From Stenotrophomonas sp. UBA2629 (GTDB taxonomy: Bacteria; Pseudomonadota; Gammaproteobacteria; Xanthomonadales; Xanthomonadaceae): a stretch of DNA of 64,000 nt. Where the stretch lies: assembly GCA_002359895.1 (NCBI GenBank), contig DEOB01000010.1:1242125-1306124 (forward strand), read 5' to 3'. Positions 1 to 9,112 of this stretch are shown here, one piece after another; positions within the stretch are counted from its first letter, which is position 1; the number at the start of each line of letters is the position of its first letter. The translations under genes were made by a program, and so were the position numbers. The notes under the pieces are model-generated. The model searched no databases. It was not told the origin of the DNA and saw only the letters and a program-made list of their open reading frames with translations.

Positions 1-1460
1 GCGGCGTTCACTTTGCCCTGCAGGTTGATCAGAAAGCTGCGGTGGACAAGCGCTTTGAAGCGTTCACCGAAGATGTGCGCACCACGCTGCGTGACAACCG
101 TGTCTCCTACCGTTCGGTGGAGCGTCGTGGCCAGAATGACATCCAGGTGGCCCTGGCCAATGCCGCTGATGCCGACAAGGCACGCATCGCGCTGGCCAAG
201 TCGCAGCCGACCTTCACCTATTCGGTGAATGGCGATCGCATTTCCATCAGCGTGCCGCAGGCCGAAATGAGCCAGATCGCTTCTGGCGCCATCGAGCAGA
301 ACCTGACCACGCTGCGTAACCGCGTCAACGAGTTGGGCGTGGCCGAGCCGATCATCCAGCGCCAAGGCGAAGACCGCATCGTGGTCGAGCTGCCGGGCGT
401 GCAGGACACCGCCGAAGCCAAGCGCATGATCGGTGCCACCGCCACGCTGGAATACCGCGCCGTGGTGGATGGCAACGCGGAAGATGCCGTTTCCACCGGC
501 CGCATTCCGCCGGAAGCCAAGCTCTACCGTGACCGCGCCGGCCGCCCGGTGTTGTTGAACAAGCGCACCATCGTGACCGGCGACCAGATGGTCTCGGCAA
601 CGACCAGCACCGACCAGAACGGCATGCCGGCAGTCAGCGTCAAGCTGAACAGTGTTGGCGGCCAGCGCATGTTCGATTTCACCAGCGGCAATGTCGGCAA
701 GCCGATGGCCGTGGTGTACACCGAGCGGATTCCGCAGGTGACCATGGTCAACGGTAAAGAAGAGCGCAGCTTCCGGGTCAAGGAAGAAGTGATCTCCGTG
801 GCCAACATCAATGGTGTGTTCGGCAAGGAGTTCCAGACCACCGGTTTGGAGAAGACCGAAGCTGACAGCCTGTCCAAGCTGCTGCGCGCCGGTTCGCTGG
901 CTGCACCGATGGACTTCGTCGAGGAATACGTGATCGGCCCGAGCCTGGGTAAAGAGAACGTGGACCGTGGCGTCAAGGCGGTGGTGTTCTCGTTCGTGTT
1001 CACCCTGGTGTTCTTCACCGTTTACTACCGCATGTTCGGCGCGATCACCTCGGTGGCGCTGCTGTTCAACCTGCTTATCGTGGTGGCGGTGATGTCGATG
1101 TTCGGCGCCACCATGACTCTGCCGGGCTTTGCGGGTTTGGCGTTGTCGGTGGGCCTGTCGGTGGACGCCAACGTGCTGATCAACGAGCGTATCCGTGAAG
1201 AGCTGCGGTTGGGCATGCCGGCCAAGGCCGCCATTGCCGCCGGTTATGAGAAGGCCTCGGGCACCATCCTGGACGCCAACCTCACCGGCTTGATCGTTGG
1301 CGTGGCGCTGTACGCGTTCGGTACCGGCCCGCTGAAGGGCTTCGCGCTGACCATGATCATCGGTATTTTCGCCTCCATGTTCACGGCCATCACCGTGTCG
1401 CGTGCGCTGGCGGTGCTGATCTATGGCCGTCGCAAGAAGCTCCAGACCGTGGCGATCTAA
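1..1460 (+). CDS. secD: Protein translocase subunit SecD (5' truncated by window edge)
   Basis: SecD is the inner-membrane subunit that, with SecF, uses the proton motive force to help pull secreted proteins into the periplasm. The reading frame is already open at base 3 (GVHFALQVD), so the N-terminus lies outside the window. What remains is the large periplasmic P1 region, then a block of membrane segments starting near base 970. The conserved SVDANVLINERIREEL stretch of the RND-type SecD/F core is present at about 1156-1205. It ends in a basic tail. secF follows 60 bp downstream, the usual order. Identification is secure from length, membrane layout and the conserved motif. Confidence 0.97.
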   Translation, partial: GVHFALQVDQKAAVDKRFEAFTEDVRTTLRDNRVSYRSVERRGQNDIQVALANAADADKARIALAKSQPTFTYSVNGDRISISVPQAEMSQIASGAIEQNLTTLRNRVNELGVAEPIIQRQGEDRIVVELPGVQDTAEAKRMIGATATLEYRAVVDGNAEDAVSTGRIPPEAKLYRDRAGRPVLLNKRTIVTGDQMVSATTSTDQNGMPAVSVKLNSVGGQRMFDFTSGNVGKPMAVVYTERIPQVTMVNGKEERSFRVKEEVISVANINGVFGKEFQTTGLEKTEADSLSKLLRAGSLAAPMDFVEEYVIGPSLGKENVDRGVKAVVFSFVFTLVFFTVYYRMFGAITSVALLFNLLIVVAVMSMFGATMTLPGFAGLALSVGLSVDANVLINERIREELRLGMPAKAAIAAGYEKASGTILDANLTGLIVGVALYAFGTGPLKGFALTMIIGIFASMFTAITVSRALAVLIYGRRKKLQTVAI

Positions 1461-1475
1461 GCGAATCCCCTCGCA

Positions 1476-1505
1476 AAAGCCCGCACATCCGTGTTCGGGT
1501 TTTTT
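1476..1505 (+). terminator. Hairpin with T-tract between secD and secF (possible attenuator)
   Basis: An A-rich/CCCG left arm, a CAC/GTG inner stem with an ATCC loop, and a CGGG right arm followed by six T residues form a structure resembling an intrinsic terminator. It sits between two genes expected to be made together, and the secF ribosome site (AAGGAAA) begins directly after it. It may set the SecD:SecF ratio by partial termination, or act as a 3' stabilising hairpin. Confidence 0.5.
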
Positions 1506-1520
1506 AAGGAAAATCCTTGC

Positions 1521-2489
1521 ATGAAACTGTTTCCGCTTCATATCGTCCCGAACGACACCAACATCGACTTCATGAGTCACCGCAAGCCGGTGCTTGCGGT
1601 GATGGTGATCCTGCTGCTGGTTTCGTTCGCGATCATTGGTTTCAAGGGCTTCAACTACGCGCTGGAATTCACCGGCGGCACCGTGGTGCGTACCCACTTT
1701 GAAAAAACCATCAACGCTGATGACGTGCGTGAAAGCCTGGCCAAGGCCGGCTTTGAAAACGCGCAGGTGCAGAGCGTGGGCGGTGGCAACGATGTGATGA
1801 TCCGTCTGCAGCCCGACGGCGAGCACAACAACGCTGCCGACGCCGCCCAGCAGGTTGCTGAAAAGGTGCGTGTGGCCGTGACCAGTGCCGACAACACCGC
1901 CACCGTGCAGCCCGGCGAATTCGTCGGCCCGCAGGTAGGTAAAGACCTGGCCATGAACGGCGTCTACGCCACTTTGTTCATGGTGATCGGCTTTCTGATC
2001 TACATCGCCGCGCGCTTTGAGTGGAAGTTCGCGATGGTGGCAAGCATCACCGCGTTCTTCGACCTGATCCTCACGGTGGCCTACATGTCGCTGCTGGGCC
2101 GCGAGTTTGACCTGACGGTGTTGGCCGGTATGTTGTCGGTGATGGGTTTTGCCATCAACGACATCATCGTGGTGTTTGACCGTGTGCGAGAGAACTTCCG
2201 CAGCCTGCGCGTGGAGCCGCTGGAAGTACTGAACCGTTCGATCAACCAGACGCTGTCGCGTACGGTGATCACTGCGGTGCTGTTCTTCCTGTCGGCACTG
2301 GCGCTGTACATCTACGGTGGCGAGTCGATGGAAGGTCTGGCCGAAACCCATATGGTGGGTGCGGTGATCGTGGTCATTTCCTCGATCATCGTGGCTGTGC
2401 CGTTGCTGAGCATTGGCCCGTTCAAGGTCAGCAAGCAGGATCTGCTGCCCAAGGTCCGCGACGAGGAAGAGCTGGCCCGTCGTCCCTGA
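1521..2489 (+). CDS. secF: Protein translocase subunit SecF
   Basis: SecF is the membrane partner of SecD in the SecDF accessory complex. The 322-residue product starts MKLFPLHIVP, has an N-terminal membrane segment (about residues 20-40), a periplasmic domain, and a five-helix C-terminal bundle. The hallmark region VLAGMLSVMGFAINDIIVVFD is interrupted only by the normal helix turn and is followed by RVREN. The ATG at 1521 was chosen over an upstream in-frame codon at 1491 because AAGGAAA lies at good distance and the SecF homology begins at MKLFP. A strong terminator follows, so this looks like the end of the sec operon. Confidence 0.97.
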   Translation: MKLFPLHIVPNDTNIDFMSHRKPVLAVMVILLLVSFAIIGFKGFNYALEFTGGTVVRTHFEKTINADDVRESLAKAGFENAQVQSVGGGNDVMIRLQPDGEHNNAADAAQQVAEKVRVAVTSADNTATVQPGEFVGPQVGKDLAMNGVYATLFMVIGFLIYIAARFEWKFAMVASITAFFDLILTVAYMSLLGREFDLTVLAGMLSVMGFAINDIIVVFDRVRENFRSLRVEPLEVLNRSINQTLSRTVITAVLFFLSALALYIYGGESMEGLAETHMVGAVIVVISSIIVAVPLLSIGPFKVSKQDLLPKVRDEEELARRP

Positions 2490-2510
2490 CGGTTCAGTAC
2501 CTGTTGCGAG

Positions 2511-2541
2511 GAAAAGCCGCGCCCAGCGCGGCTTTTCTTTT
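2511..2541 (+). terminator. Intrinsic terminator after secF
   Basis: AAAAGCCGCGC and GCGCGGCTTTT form a perfect 11-bp stem around a CCA loop, followed by a C and a T-run. It separates secDF from fabV. Confidence 0.9.
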
Positions 2542-2696
2542 TGCCGGCATGTGGACGCCGGCGATATTTTCCATGCGGTAGCGTCGGTTGTGTTCGCTGC
2601 GGGTGCACACTACGATCCTCCCGGTTCAGCGCATGCCGGTGGTTTCCGCTGCCGTAAAGGCGCCGCTGTTTTCCTGCTTACCTAGTTGAGGTTTCC

Positions 2697-3956
2697 ATGG
2701 TCATCAAACCACGCGTGCGCGGCTTCATCTGCGTCACCACCCATCCGACCGGCTGCGATGCATCGGTAAAGGAACAGATCGACTACATCGCGGCCCAGCC
2801 CAAGCTGGCCAACGGCCCGAAGAAGGTGCTGGTGCTGGGTGCATCGACCGGTTACGGCCTGGCTGCGCGTATCAAGGCCGCATTCGGCAGTGACGCCGCC
2901 ACGCTGGGTGTTTTCTTCGAGCGCCCGGGCAGCGAGACCAAGCCAGGCACCGCCGGCTGGTACAACACCGCGGCATTCGAAAAGTACGCACATCAGGCTG
3001 GCCTGTACGCACGCAGCGTCAACGGCGATGCGTTCTCCGATGAGGTGAAGCAGAAGGTCATCGAGATCATCAAGGCTGACCTTGGTCAGGTGGATCAGGT
3101 GGTTTACAGCTTGGCCGCGCCGCGTCGCAAGCATCCAAAGACCGGCGAGATCATCAACTCCACGCTCAAGCCGATTGGCGCGCCGATCACCCTGCGCGGT
3201 TTGGATACCGACAAGGAAGTGCTGACCGAAACCACGCTGCAGCCGGCCACCGCCGAGGAAATTGCCGGCACCGTGCAGGTGATGGGTGGCGAAGACTGGC
3301 AGATGTGGATCGACGCATTGCTGGAGGCCGGCGTATTGGCGCCAGGCGCGACCACTACCGCGTTCACCTATGTGGGCGAAGAAATCACCCAGGCCATTTA
3401 CTGGAACGGCTCCATCGGTGCGGCCAAGAAAGACCTGGACAACAAGGTGCTGGACATCCGCAGCAAGCTGCAGGGCATCGGCGGCGACGCACGCGTCTCG
3501 GTGCTCAAGGCGGTGGTGACCCAGGCCAGCTCGGCTATTCCCACCATGCCGCTGTACCTGTCGCTGCTGTTCAAGGTGATGAAGGAGCAGGGCACGCACG
3601 AAGGCTGCATCGAGCAGCTCGATACGCTGTACGACATTCTGTACAACGGCGCACAGGACGGCAGCAACGCGGCTGACCACATCCGTCATGCATTGGTTGA
3701 CGCCCAGGGGCGCGAGATTGCGTTGGTGGACGCCGAAGGCCGTCTGCGTGCCGACTACAAGGAAATGGCGCCGGAAGTTCAGGCCAAGGTGCTGGAGCTG
3801 TGGCCGCAGGTGACCAACGAGAACCTGTATGAGATCAGTGACCTGGCCGGTTACAAGGCTGATTTCCTGCGTCTGTTCGGATTCGGCATCGACGGTGTGG
3901 ACTACGACGCGGATGTGAATCCGGACGTGGCGATCCCGGGGATTGTGGAAGTCTGA
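2697..3956 (+). CDS. fabV: Trans-2-enoyl-ACP/CoA reductase FabV
   Basis: FabV carries out the last, NADH-dependent reduction of each fatty acid elongation cycle, and in related bacteria it gives intrinsic triclosan tolerance. The 419-residue product has the N-terminal MVIKPRVRGF start typical of the family, the dinucleotide-binding GASTGYGLA at residues 48-56, and the catalytic Tyr-x8-Lys pair (Y235, K244) in YWNGSIGAAK. The YX8K spacing distinguishes FabV from FabI (YX6K). The ATG at 2697 has TGAGG upstream. It appears to be a single-gene unit, bounded by terminators on both sides. Confidence 0.96.
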   Translation: MVIKPRVRGFICVTTHPTGCDASVKEQIDYIAAQPKLANGPKKVLVLGASTGYGLAARIKAAFGSDAATLGVFFERPGSETKPGTAGWYNTAAFEKYAHQAGLYARSVNGDAFSDEVKQKVIEIIKADLGQVDQVVYSLAAPRRKHPKTGEIINSTLKPIGAPITLRGLDTDKEVLTETTLQPATAEEIAGTVQVMGGEDWQMWIDALLEAGVLAPGATTTAFTYVGEEITQAIYWNGSIGAAKKDLDNKVLDIRSKLQGIGGDARVSVLKAVVTQASSAIPTMPLYLSLLFKVMKEQGTHEGCIEQLDTLYDILYNGAQDGSNAADHIRHALVDAQGREIALVDAEGRLRADYKEMAPEVQAKVLELWPQVTNENLYEISDLAGYKADFLRLFGFGIDGVDYDADVNPDVAIPGIVEV

Positions 3957-3976
3957 TTCAGTGCATTGATTCAAAC

Positions 3977-4004
3977 AAAAAGGCCGCGCATTGCGCGGCC
4001 TTTC
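3977..4004 (+). terminator. Intrinsic terminator after fabV
   Basis: AAAGGCCGCGCA and TGCGCGGCCTTT form a long perfect stem, followed by CTGTTTG. It lies just past the fabV stop. Confidence 0.88.
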
Positions 4005-4030
4005 TGTTTGTCTGGGTTGCTGGAAAAGCG

Positions 4031-4186
4031 GCCCTCACCCCAACCCCTCTCCCGCAAGCGGGAGAGGGGCTTGAAACGATCATTCGCTCGACGTGTGCTT
4101 ACGCATGATCGTGCAGGCCGCGCTGAATCAGAAACCGCAGGCTTTGAAGCCCTCTCCCCTTTGCGGCAGAGGAGAGAGGGTGAGGG
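4031..4186 (+). repeat. Paired, inverted CCCTCTCCC/GGGAGAGGG repeat heads
   Basis: Two related elements about 80 bp apart face each other. The left one reads CCCTCACCCCAACCCC then CTCTCCCGC-AAG-CGGGAGAG. The right one is a degenerate version ending in GGAGAGAGGGTGAGGG. Each contains its own hairpin, and together they form a larger inverted pair, the arrangement of bacterial REP/BIME elements. The same family recurs at 19.0-19.3, 23.4-23.5 and 25.5-25.8 kb. It fills the convergent gap between fabV and the fimX-like gene. Confidence 0.75.
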
Positions 4187-4236
4187 CAAGCTCCAGCGCT
4201 TGAGTTCAGTCGAACCCAGTCCGCTCCAACACCCAA

Positions 4237-6309
4237 TCAATTGAACTCGAAATCCATCTGCGCACTCGGCGGGCCGACAAAATCGCCTTGCACGTAATCC
4301 ACGCCGGCACTGAACAACAAGCTCATGGTCGCCGCATCGGTCACGAACTCCGCAATCGTGCGGATATCGGCCGACTGCGCCTTGGCGGTGATTTCCTGGG
4401 TTTTTTCCATCTGTTCCTTGGCCAGAACCGGGTCGGCGGTGAAGCTGCTGTCCAGCTTGAGGAACGCCGGCTGGAAGTGCGCCAGCAGCTGGAACGAATC
4501 CAGCCCGGAACCAAACTGCTCCAGGCCCACCTTGCAGCCCATCGCCGCCACCGATGCGAGGAACTGCTGGGCATTGCGCAGGTGGGTGAAAACCTTGGCT
4601 TCGGGAATCTGCAGCCACAGTTGCCCGCCATCCACACCCTCGGCCTGCAGGCCGCTGGCGATGACCTGCAACAACTCCGGGTCGGAGAACGATTCCGGAG
4701 TGATGCGTACCATCAGATGCGTCATGTGGCCCGCGCGGCGGCGCTCGCCCAGTGCGCGGATGGCAGTTGCCACCACCCAACGGTTGATGGGTGCAAGCAA
4801 CGCGTGGTCCTGCGCGATCGGCAGGAAGGTGTTTGGCCCCACCAATTCGTCGTTGTTTTCCATCAGCAACGAGGTGTCGTACAGCTGCAGCGGCTCGCCC
4901 ATCAGGTTCAGCACCGGGCGAAAGCGCAGCTGGAAACCTTCACCCGCAATAGCTTCGCGGATGCGCTGTACCCAACGCTGGATGCGCTCTTCCTCCACAC
5001 GGTCTGTGGCGCCAGGGTCGAATACCTTGACCGTGTTGCCGCCCAGTTCCACCGCTGCACGTGTGCAGTCGTTGGCGCGGCTCAATACCTGGCCAACGCT
5101 GGCGATCTTCTCGCCCACCTGGACGCCGCCGATGCTGACCGTCACCGTGGCCGAGCGCTCGCCGATGCTGAAGACATGCGACGCAAATGCTCGGCGCACG
5201 CGTTCGGCCATGTCGGTGGTATGCGCGTACTGGCCTTGGGTGAGCAGGGCGAAGCTGTGCTCGCCGAAGCGCGCCAGCTGTGCGTCATCACCGAGCGTGG
5301 CGGAAAGGTGTTGGCCCATTGCCGCGATCAACACGTCGGCCGAATCCAGGCCGATGTCCGGCAGCAGGCGCGCGTAATGATCGGGCTCCACCAACAGAAA
5401 TCCGTATTGACCGTCGCTGCGGCTGACCTGCGCCACGGCGTTTTCCAGATGCACCATGAAGGTCGGGCGGTTGAGCAGGCCAGTCACCTGATCGCGCTGG
5501 CGCAGTGCCTCCACTTCGCGTGCAAGCTCCGGGTCGAACTCCTCGCGGCGGCGGAATACGACCTGGAAGCAGGCTTCGCCTTCGTACGTGGCCGCGGTGA
5601 ATTCCATTGTTGCCGGGAAGGTGTCGCCGTCCTGGTTGCGCGCATGCGCTTCGTACTGCGGCGGCGGGGTTTCGCCCTTGCTCAGCGACTTGAGGAGGTT
5701 CTTGAAATCCTCGACATGCTGCGGCGCCACCATGTCCAGCAGCGAAATACCTTCCACATCCTCGAACGATTCGTACCCGAACATCTCCAGGTAGGCTTCG
5801 TTGGCGCGAATGTGCATGCCTTCGTGGATATAGGCGATGGGGTCGCGTGAGGAGGAAATGAGCGCATCGCAGCGGCGCTCGGTTTCACGCATCTGCACTT
5901 CGATGCGGCGCAGCCCACGGCGCGCCTGCAGGTCAATCCATTCATTGCGGACGACAGCCAGCAGGTGATCGGGTTGCTGGCGCAGCGCGATGGCGCGGAT
6001 GCCGTTGGCGGAGGATTCCAACAGCTGCTGCACATCCACCTGGTCGGCCAGAAGGATCATCGGGATGTCCTTGCCGCTGGCGGCAATCTGCTGGGTCAGC
6101 AGCAGTTGCGGGATGCTGTACGAGGTGGCGGCCAGCACCAGGTCGATGGGTTGGTTGGCCACGGCCTGTGCCAATTCAGCCGCGCTCTGTGGCCGGAACG
6201 GACGCACCGCGATGCCACTGTTGCGCAATGTGCTGACGATGGCTTCGGCGCTTTCGGCGCTGTCATCGACGATCAACAGGCGCAAGGTCATGTCTTTGGC
6301 GATCTGCAT
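4237..6309 (-). CDS. fimX: FimX-like degenerate c-di-GMP receptor (REC-PAS-GGDEF-EAL)
   Basis: The 690-residue protein has the FimX domain order: receiver-like (about 8-125), PAS (about 145-250), GGDEF (about 270-420) and EAL (about 430-690). All output sites are degenerate. GEHSF replaces GGDEF, LYDTSL replaces the EAL signature, KLDSSF replaces the usual KxD motif, and the receiver has ATSYSIP where the phospho-acceptor Asp is expected. In FimX the inactive EAL domain binds c-di-GMP and, through PilZ, controls type IV pilus extension. The ATG at 6309 has GGGAG upstream. Length and domain order match FimX well. The symbol is inferred, since no pil gene lies in the window to support it. Confidence 0.78.
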   Translation of the reverse strand: MQIAKDMTLRLLIVDDSAESAEAIVSTLRNSGIAVRPFRPQSAAELAQAVANQPIDLVLAATSYSIPQLLLTQQIAASGKDIPMILLADQVDVQQLLESSANGIRAIALRQQPDHLLAVVRNEWIDLQARRGLRRIEVQMRETERRCDALISSSRDPIAYIHEGMHIRANEAYLEMFGYESFEDVEGISLLDMVAPQHVEDFKNLLKSLSKGETPPPQYEAHARNQDGDTFPATMEFTAATYEGEACFQVVFRRREEFDPELAREVEALRQRDQVTGLLNRPTFMVHLENAVAQVSRSDGQYGFLLVEPDHYARLLPDIGLDSADVLIAAMGQHLSATLGDDAQLARFGEHSFALLTQGQYAHTTDMAERVRRAFASHVFSIGERSATVTVSIGGVQVGEKIASVGQVLSRANDCTRAAVELGGNTVKVFDPGATDRVEEERIQRWVQRIREAIAGEGFQLRFRPVLNLMGEPLQLYDTSLLMENNDELVGPNTFLPIAQDHALLAPINRWVVATAIRALGERRRAGHMTHLMVRITPESFSDPELLQVIASGLQAEGVDGGQLWLQIPEAKVFTHLRNAQQFLASVAAMGCKVGLEQFGSGLDSFQLLAHFQPAFLKLDSSFTADPVLAKEQMEKTQEITAKAQSADIRTIAEFVTDAATMSLLFSAGVDYVQGDFVGPPSAQMDFEFN

Positions 6310-6414
6310 TCAGTACTCCCGAGGGACGGGGTTTAATACACGAAGGGCGGGCGGTGCGTCTATGCGCGAACCGGTTGACGTGATGGTTTTCTGACGCAAT
6401 GCCGGATCTGCGCT

Positions 6415-7605
6415 TCAAACCGCTTGGCCTGCCGCGTGCCCGGAGGCCCATGCCCATTGGAAGTTGTAACCGCCAAGCCAGCCGGTCACGTCCAGTACCT
6501 CGCCGACAAAATGCAGCCCCGGCACCAGTTGTGATTCCATGGTTGAAGAGGACACCTTACGCGTGTCCACGCCGCCCAGCGTGACTTCCGCCGTGCGATA
6601 GCCCTCGCTACCGCTGGCCACCAGCGGGAAGTTGTTGAGCAGGTCAGCGGTGGCTTTCAGTTCGCGTTCGTCCAGTTGCCGCACCGGCTTGTCGTCCAGC
6701 CATTGCTCGCACAGGCGCAGTGCCAGACGGCGCGGCATGACCTCGGAAAGCACCGTGCGCAGCTCCGAGGCGCCGCGTTCGCGCTTCATTGTGCGCAACC
6801 ACTCGCCGGCATCCTGGCCTGGCAGCAGATCCAGTCGCAGGTCATCGCCGGGTTGCCAGTACGACGAAATCTGCAGAATCGCCGGCCCGCTGATGCCGCG
6901 ATGGGTCAGCAGCATGAAGTTGCGGAAACTCTGTCCGTTGCAGCGCGCTTCCACCGGCAGGGCAACACCGCTGAGTTCGGCAAAGCGTTCTTGATGCTTG
7001 CCGCTGAGGGTCAGTGGCACCAGTCCGGCACGGGTGGGCAGCACTTCATGGCCGAAGCGGCGGGCCACCTCGTAACCGAAACCGCTGGCGCCCATGCTCG
7101 GAATGGACAGGCCGCCGGTGGCGATCACCAGTGAGGCGCAGTGAAACAGGCCCTGTGCGGTCTGCACGCGGAAGCCATCGGCGCCGCGCTCGATGTTCTG
7201 TACACCGCAATCGGTGCGCGCCTGCACGCCGGCGTTGGCACATTCGTCCAGCAGCATCTTCACAATCTGCTTGGAAGAGATGTCGCAGAACAGCTGGCCC
7301 AGTTCTTTCTCGTGATACGCAATGCCGTGGCGCTCCACCATGTCGATGAAGTCGCCGGGCGTGTAACGCGCCAGCGCCGATTTGCAGAAATGCGGGTTGG
7401 CCGAAATGAAGTTGGCCGGTGTGGTGCCGGTGTTGGTGAAGTTGCAGCGTCCGCCACCGGACATCAGGATCTTCTTGCCCGGCTTGTTGGCGTGATCAAT
7501 CACCTGCACCAGGCGCCCGCGCTGGCCAGCGGTGAGCGCACACATCAGGCCTGCGGCGCCGGCGCCGACGACCAATACGTCGCAACGGATCGTAGTGCTT
7601 GCCAC
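6415..7605 (-). CDS. NAD(P)/FAD-dependent oxidoreductase, BaiN/YhiN (HI0933-like) family
   Basis: This 396-residue flavoprotein belongs to the HI0933/YhiN family of uncertain physiological substrate. An N-terminal Rossmann FAD motif VVGAGAAGLMCALTAG is followed by the family stretch GKKILMSGGGRCNFTN, a second nucleotide region around VIATGGLSIPSMGASG, and the C-terminal FAD-closing GGVDTRKVSSSTMES and WLGGYNFQWAWASG. Translation probably starts at a GTG at 7605, with GGAG overlapping the yaeQ stop codon. It therefore appears to be the second gene of a yaeQ operon, with a 7-bp gap. Confidence 0.85.
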   Translation of the reverse strand: MASTTIRCDVLVVGAGAAGLMCALTAGQRGRLVQVIDHANKPGKKILMSGGGRCNFTNTGTTPANFISANPHFCKSALARYTPGDFIDMVERHGIAYHEKELGQLFCDISSKQIVKMLLDECANAGVQARTDCGVQNIERGADGFRVQTAQGLFHCASLVIATGGLSIPSMGASGFGYEVARRFGHEVLPTRAGLVPLTLSGKHQERFAELSGVALPVEARCNGQSFRNFMLLTHRGISGPAILQISSYWQPGDDLRLDLLPGQDAGEWLRTMKRERGASELRTVLSEVMPRRLALRLCEQWLDDKPVRQLDERELKATADLLNNFPLVASGSEGYRTAEVTLGGVDTRKVSSSTMESQLVPGLHFVGEVLDVTGWLGGYNFQWAWASGHAAGQAV

Positions 7606-7612
7606 GGACTGC

Positions 7613-8161
7613 TTACTCCGCCTTCGGCTTGCGCCACACCGGAATCACATCCAGTTGCATCTGGTCGTTGATCAACTGCACCTCGCCATCCTGGATCAGC
7701 ACGCTCCAGCGCATGGCCCGCTGGATCTGCGTGCTCCACAGCTCGACAAACGCGGCCGGCAGGTCGATCACCGACAGGTTGTTGAAACGGGCCAGGTGCT
7801 TGCTCTGCTTTTGCCACCAGATATCGGAGGCATTGCCGCCGTAATTGATGACCTGCACGCGGCCGCTGCGGTTGCAGGCTTTACGGATGCGCGATTCGTC
7901 CGGATGGCCCAGGTCGATCCACTGCGCGATATCGCCGGTGTAATCGAGCTCCCACAGGTCCGGCTCGTCGTCGGTGCTGAGGCCGCGGCCGAACTCCAGC
8001 CGATCATCGGCGTTCAGTGCGAAGGCCAGCAGGCGCACCATCAGCCGCTCATCGGTTTCGGAAGGATGCTGGGCCAGGGTCAGGTTGTGGGTCGCGTAAT
8101 AGCCGCGATCCATGTCGCTGATCTGCAGTTCGGCCTTGCGGATGGTGGCGGTGAGAGCCAT
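7613..8161 (-). CDS. yaeQ: YaeQ family protein
   Basis: YaeQ is a small soluble protein with a PD-(D/E)XK-like fold, first noticed for suppressing an rfaH defect. Its reaction is not known. The 182-residue product is colinear with the family from MALTATIRKAELQISDMD through HPSETDERLMVRLLAFAL to the C-terminal LINDQMQLDVIPVW. The ATG at 8161 matches the conserved N-terminus, although the frame stays open far upstream. It is divergent from the pseudouridine synthase gene with 42 bp between the starts, so the promoters must overlap or lie inside the genes. Confidence 0.9.
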   Translation of the reverse strand: MALTATIRKAELQISDMDRGYYATHNLTLAQHPSETDERLMVRLLAFALNADDRLEFGRGLSTDDEPDLWELDYTGDIAQWIDLGHPDESRIRKACNRSGRVQVINYGGNASDIWWQKQSKHLARFNNLSVIDLPAAFVELWSTQIQRAMRWSVLIQDGEVQLINDQMQLDVIPVWRKPKAE

Positions 8162-8203
8162 GGGGACACCAGAAACAAAGAGCGCCATGATAATGGTTGC
8201 GCC

Positions 8204-9103
8204 ATGACACCGTTTGAATCGCCCGCCGCCATGCCCGTCGCCAGCCGCCTGCAATTGCCGCCGGGTGACTGGGAATGCCTGCTGGACGGGCTTTGCGCGC
8301 GGTTTCCGCGCATCGAGCGCGCGCAGTGGCTGGACCGCTTCGCGCGTGGCCGGGTGCAGGATGCGCAGGGAAGGGCGCTGGCGCCTGGACATCCGTGGCA
8401 GGTGGGCCTGGAAATCCGCTACTTCCGCGAGGTGGCTGACGAGCCGGTCATTCCTTTCATCGAACGCATCCTGCATCAGGACGAACACCTGCTGGTTGCC
8501 GACAAGCCGCACTTCCTGCCGGTGATGCCAGCTGGCCGCCATGTGCGGGAAACCTTGTTGACGCGCCTGGTCGCGCGTACCGGCAATGCGCACCTGGTGC
8601 CGCTGCATCGTCTGGACAGGCTCACCGCAGGCTTGGTGCTGTTTTCGACCCGGCCGGATACGCGTGCGGCGTATCAAGCGCTGTTCCGCGAACGACACAT
8701 CGACAAAACCTACGAAGCCTTGGCGCCGCCGTTGCCATCGTTCACGTTTCCGCTGCAACGGCACAGCCGGCTGGTGCCGGGGGAACCGTTCCATTGCATG
8801 GCCGAGGTGGCGGGCGAGCCCAATGCGCTGACGCACATTGACGTGATCGAGCGAGAGGGTGCGCTGTGGCGTTATCGCCTGCAGCCGGTCAGTGGCCGCA
8901 AGCACCAGCTACGCGTGCATATGGCGGCGTTAGGGGCGTCTATCGCCGGGGATGATCTTTATCCCGTCTATGGCCCGCGTGACGCTTCCGACTACAGCGT
9001 GCCGCTGCAGTTGTTGGCGCAGTCGCTGGCATTTGTTGACCCGCTGAGCGGGCAGTCACGTTGTTTCAACAGCGAGCAGCAACTGATGGTGGCTGCGGGC
9101 TGA
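8204..9103 (+). CDS. RluA-family RNA pseudouridine synthase
   Basis: This 299-residue enzyme isomerises uridine to pseudouridine in rRNA or tRNA. The catalytic motif HRLDRLTAGLVLFS carries the essential Asp, preceded by DKPHFLPVMPAG and followed by the RluA-type YEALAPPLP, GRKHQLRVHMAALG and DDLYPVYG blocks. An unusual N-terminal segment (about 1-90) replaces an S4 domain. The start is the ATG at 8204, though an ATG at 8231 is also possible. The exact target uridine cannot be read from sequence. Confidence 0.9.
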   Translation: MTPFESPAAMPVASRLQLPPGDWECLLDGLCARFPRIERAQWLDRFARGRVQDAQGRALAPGHPWQVGLEIRYFREVADEPVIPFIERILHQDEHLLVADKPHFLPVMPAGRHVRETLLTRLVARTGNAHLVPLHRLDRLTAGLVLFSTRPDTRAAYQALFRERHIDKTYEALAPPLPSFTFPLQRHSRLVPGEPFHCMAEVAGEPNALTHIDVIEREGALWRYRLQPVSGRKHQLRVHMAALGASIAGDDLYPVYGPRDASDYSVPLQLLAQSLAFVDPLSGQSRCFNSEQQLMVAAG

Positions 9104-9112
9104 GCTGGCGCG

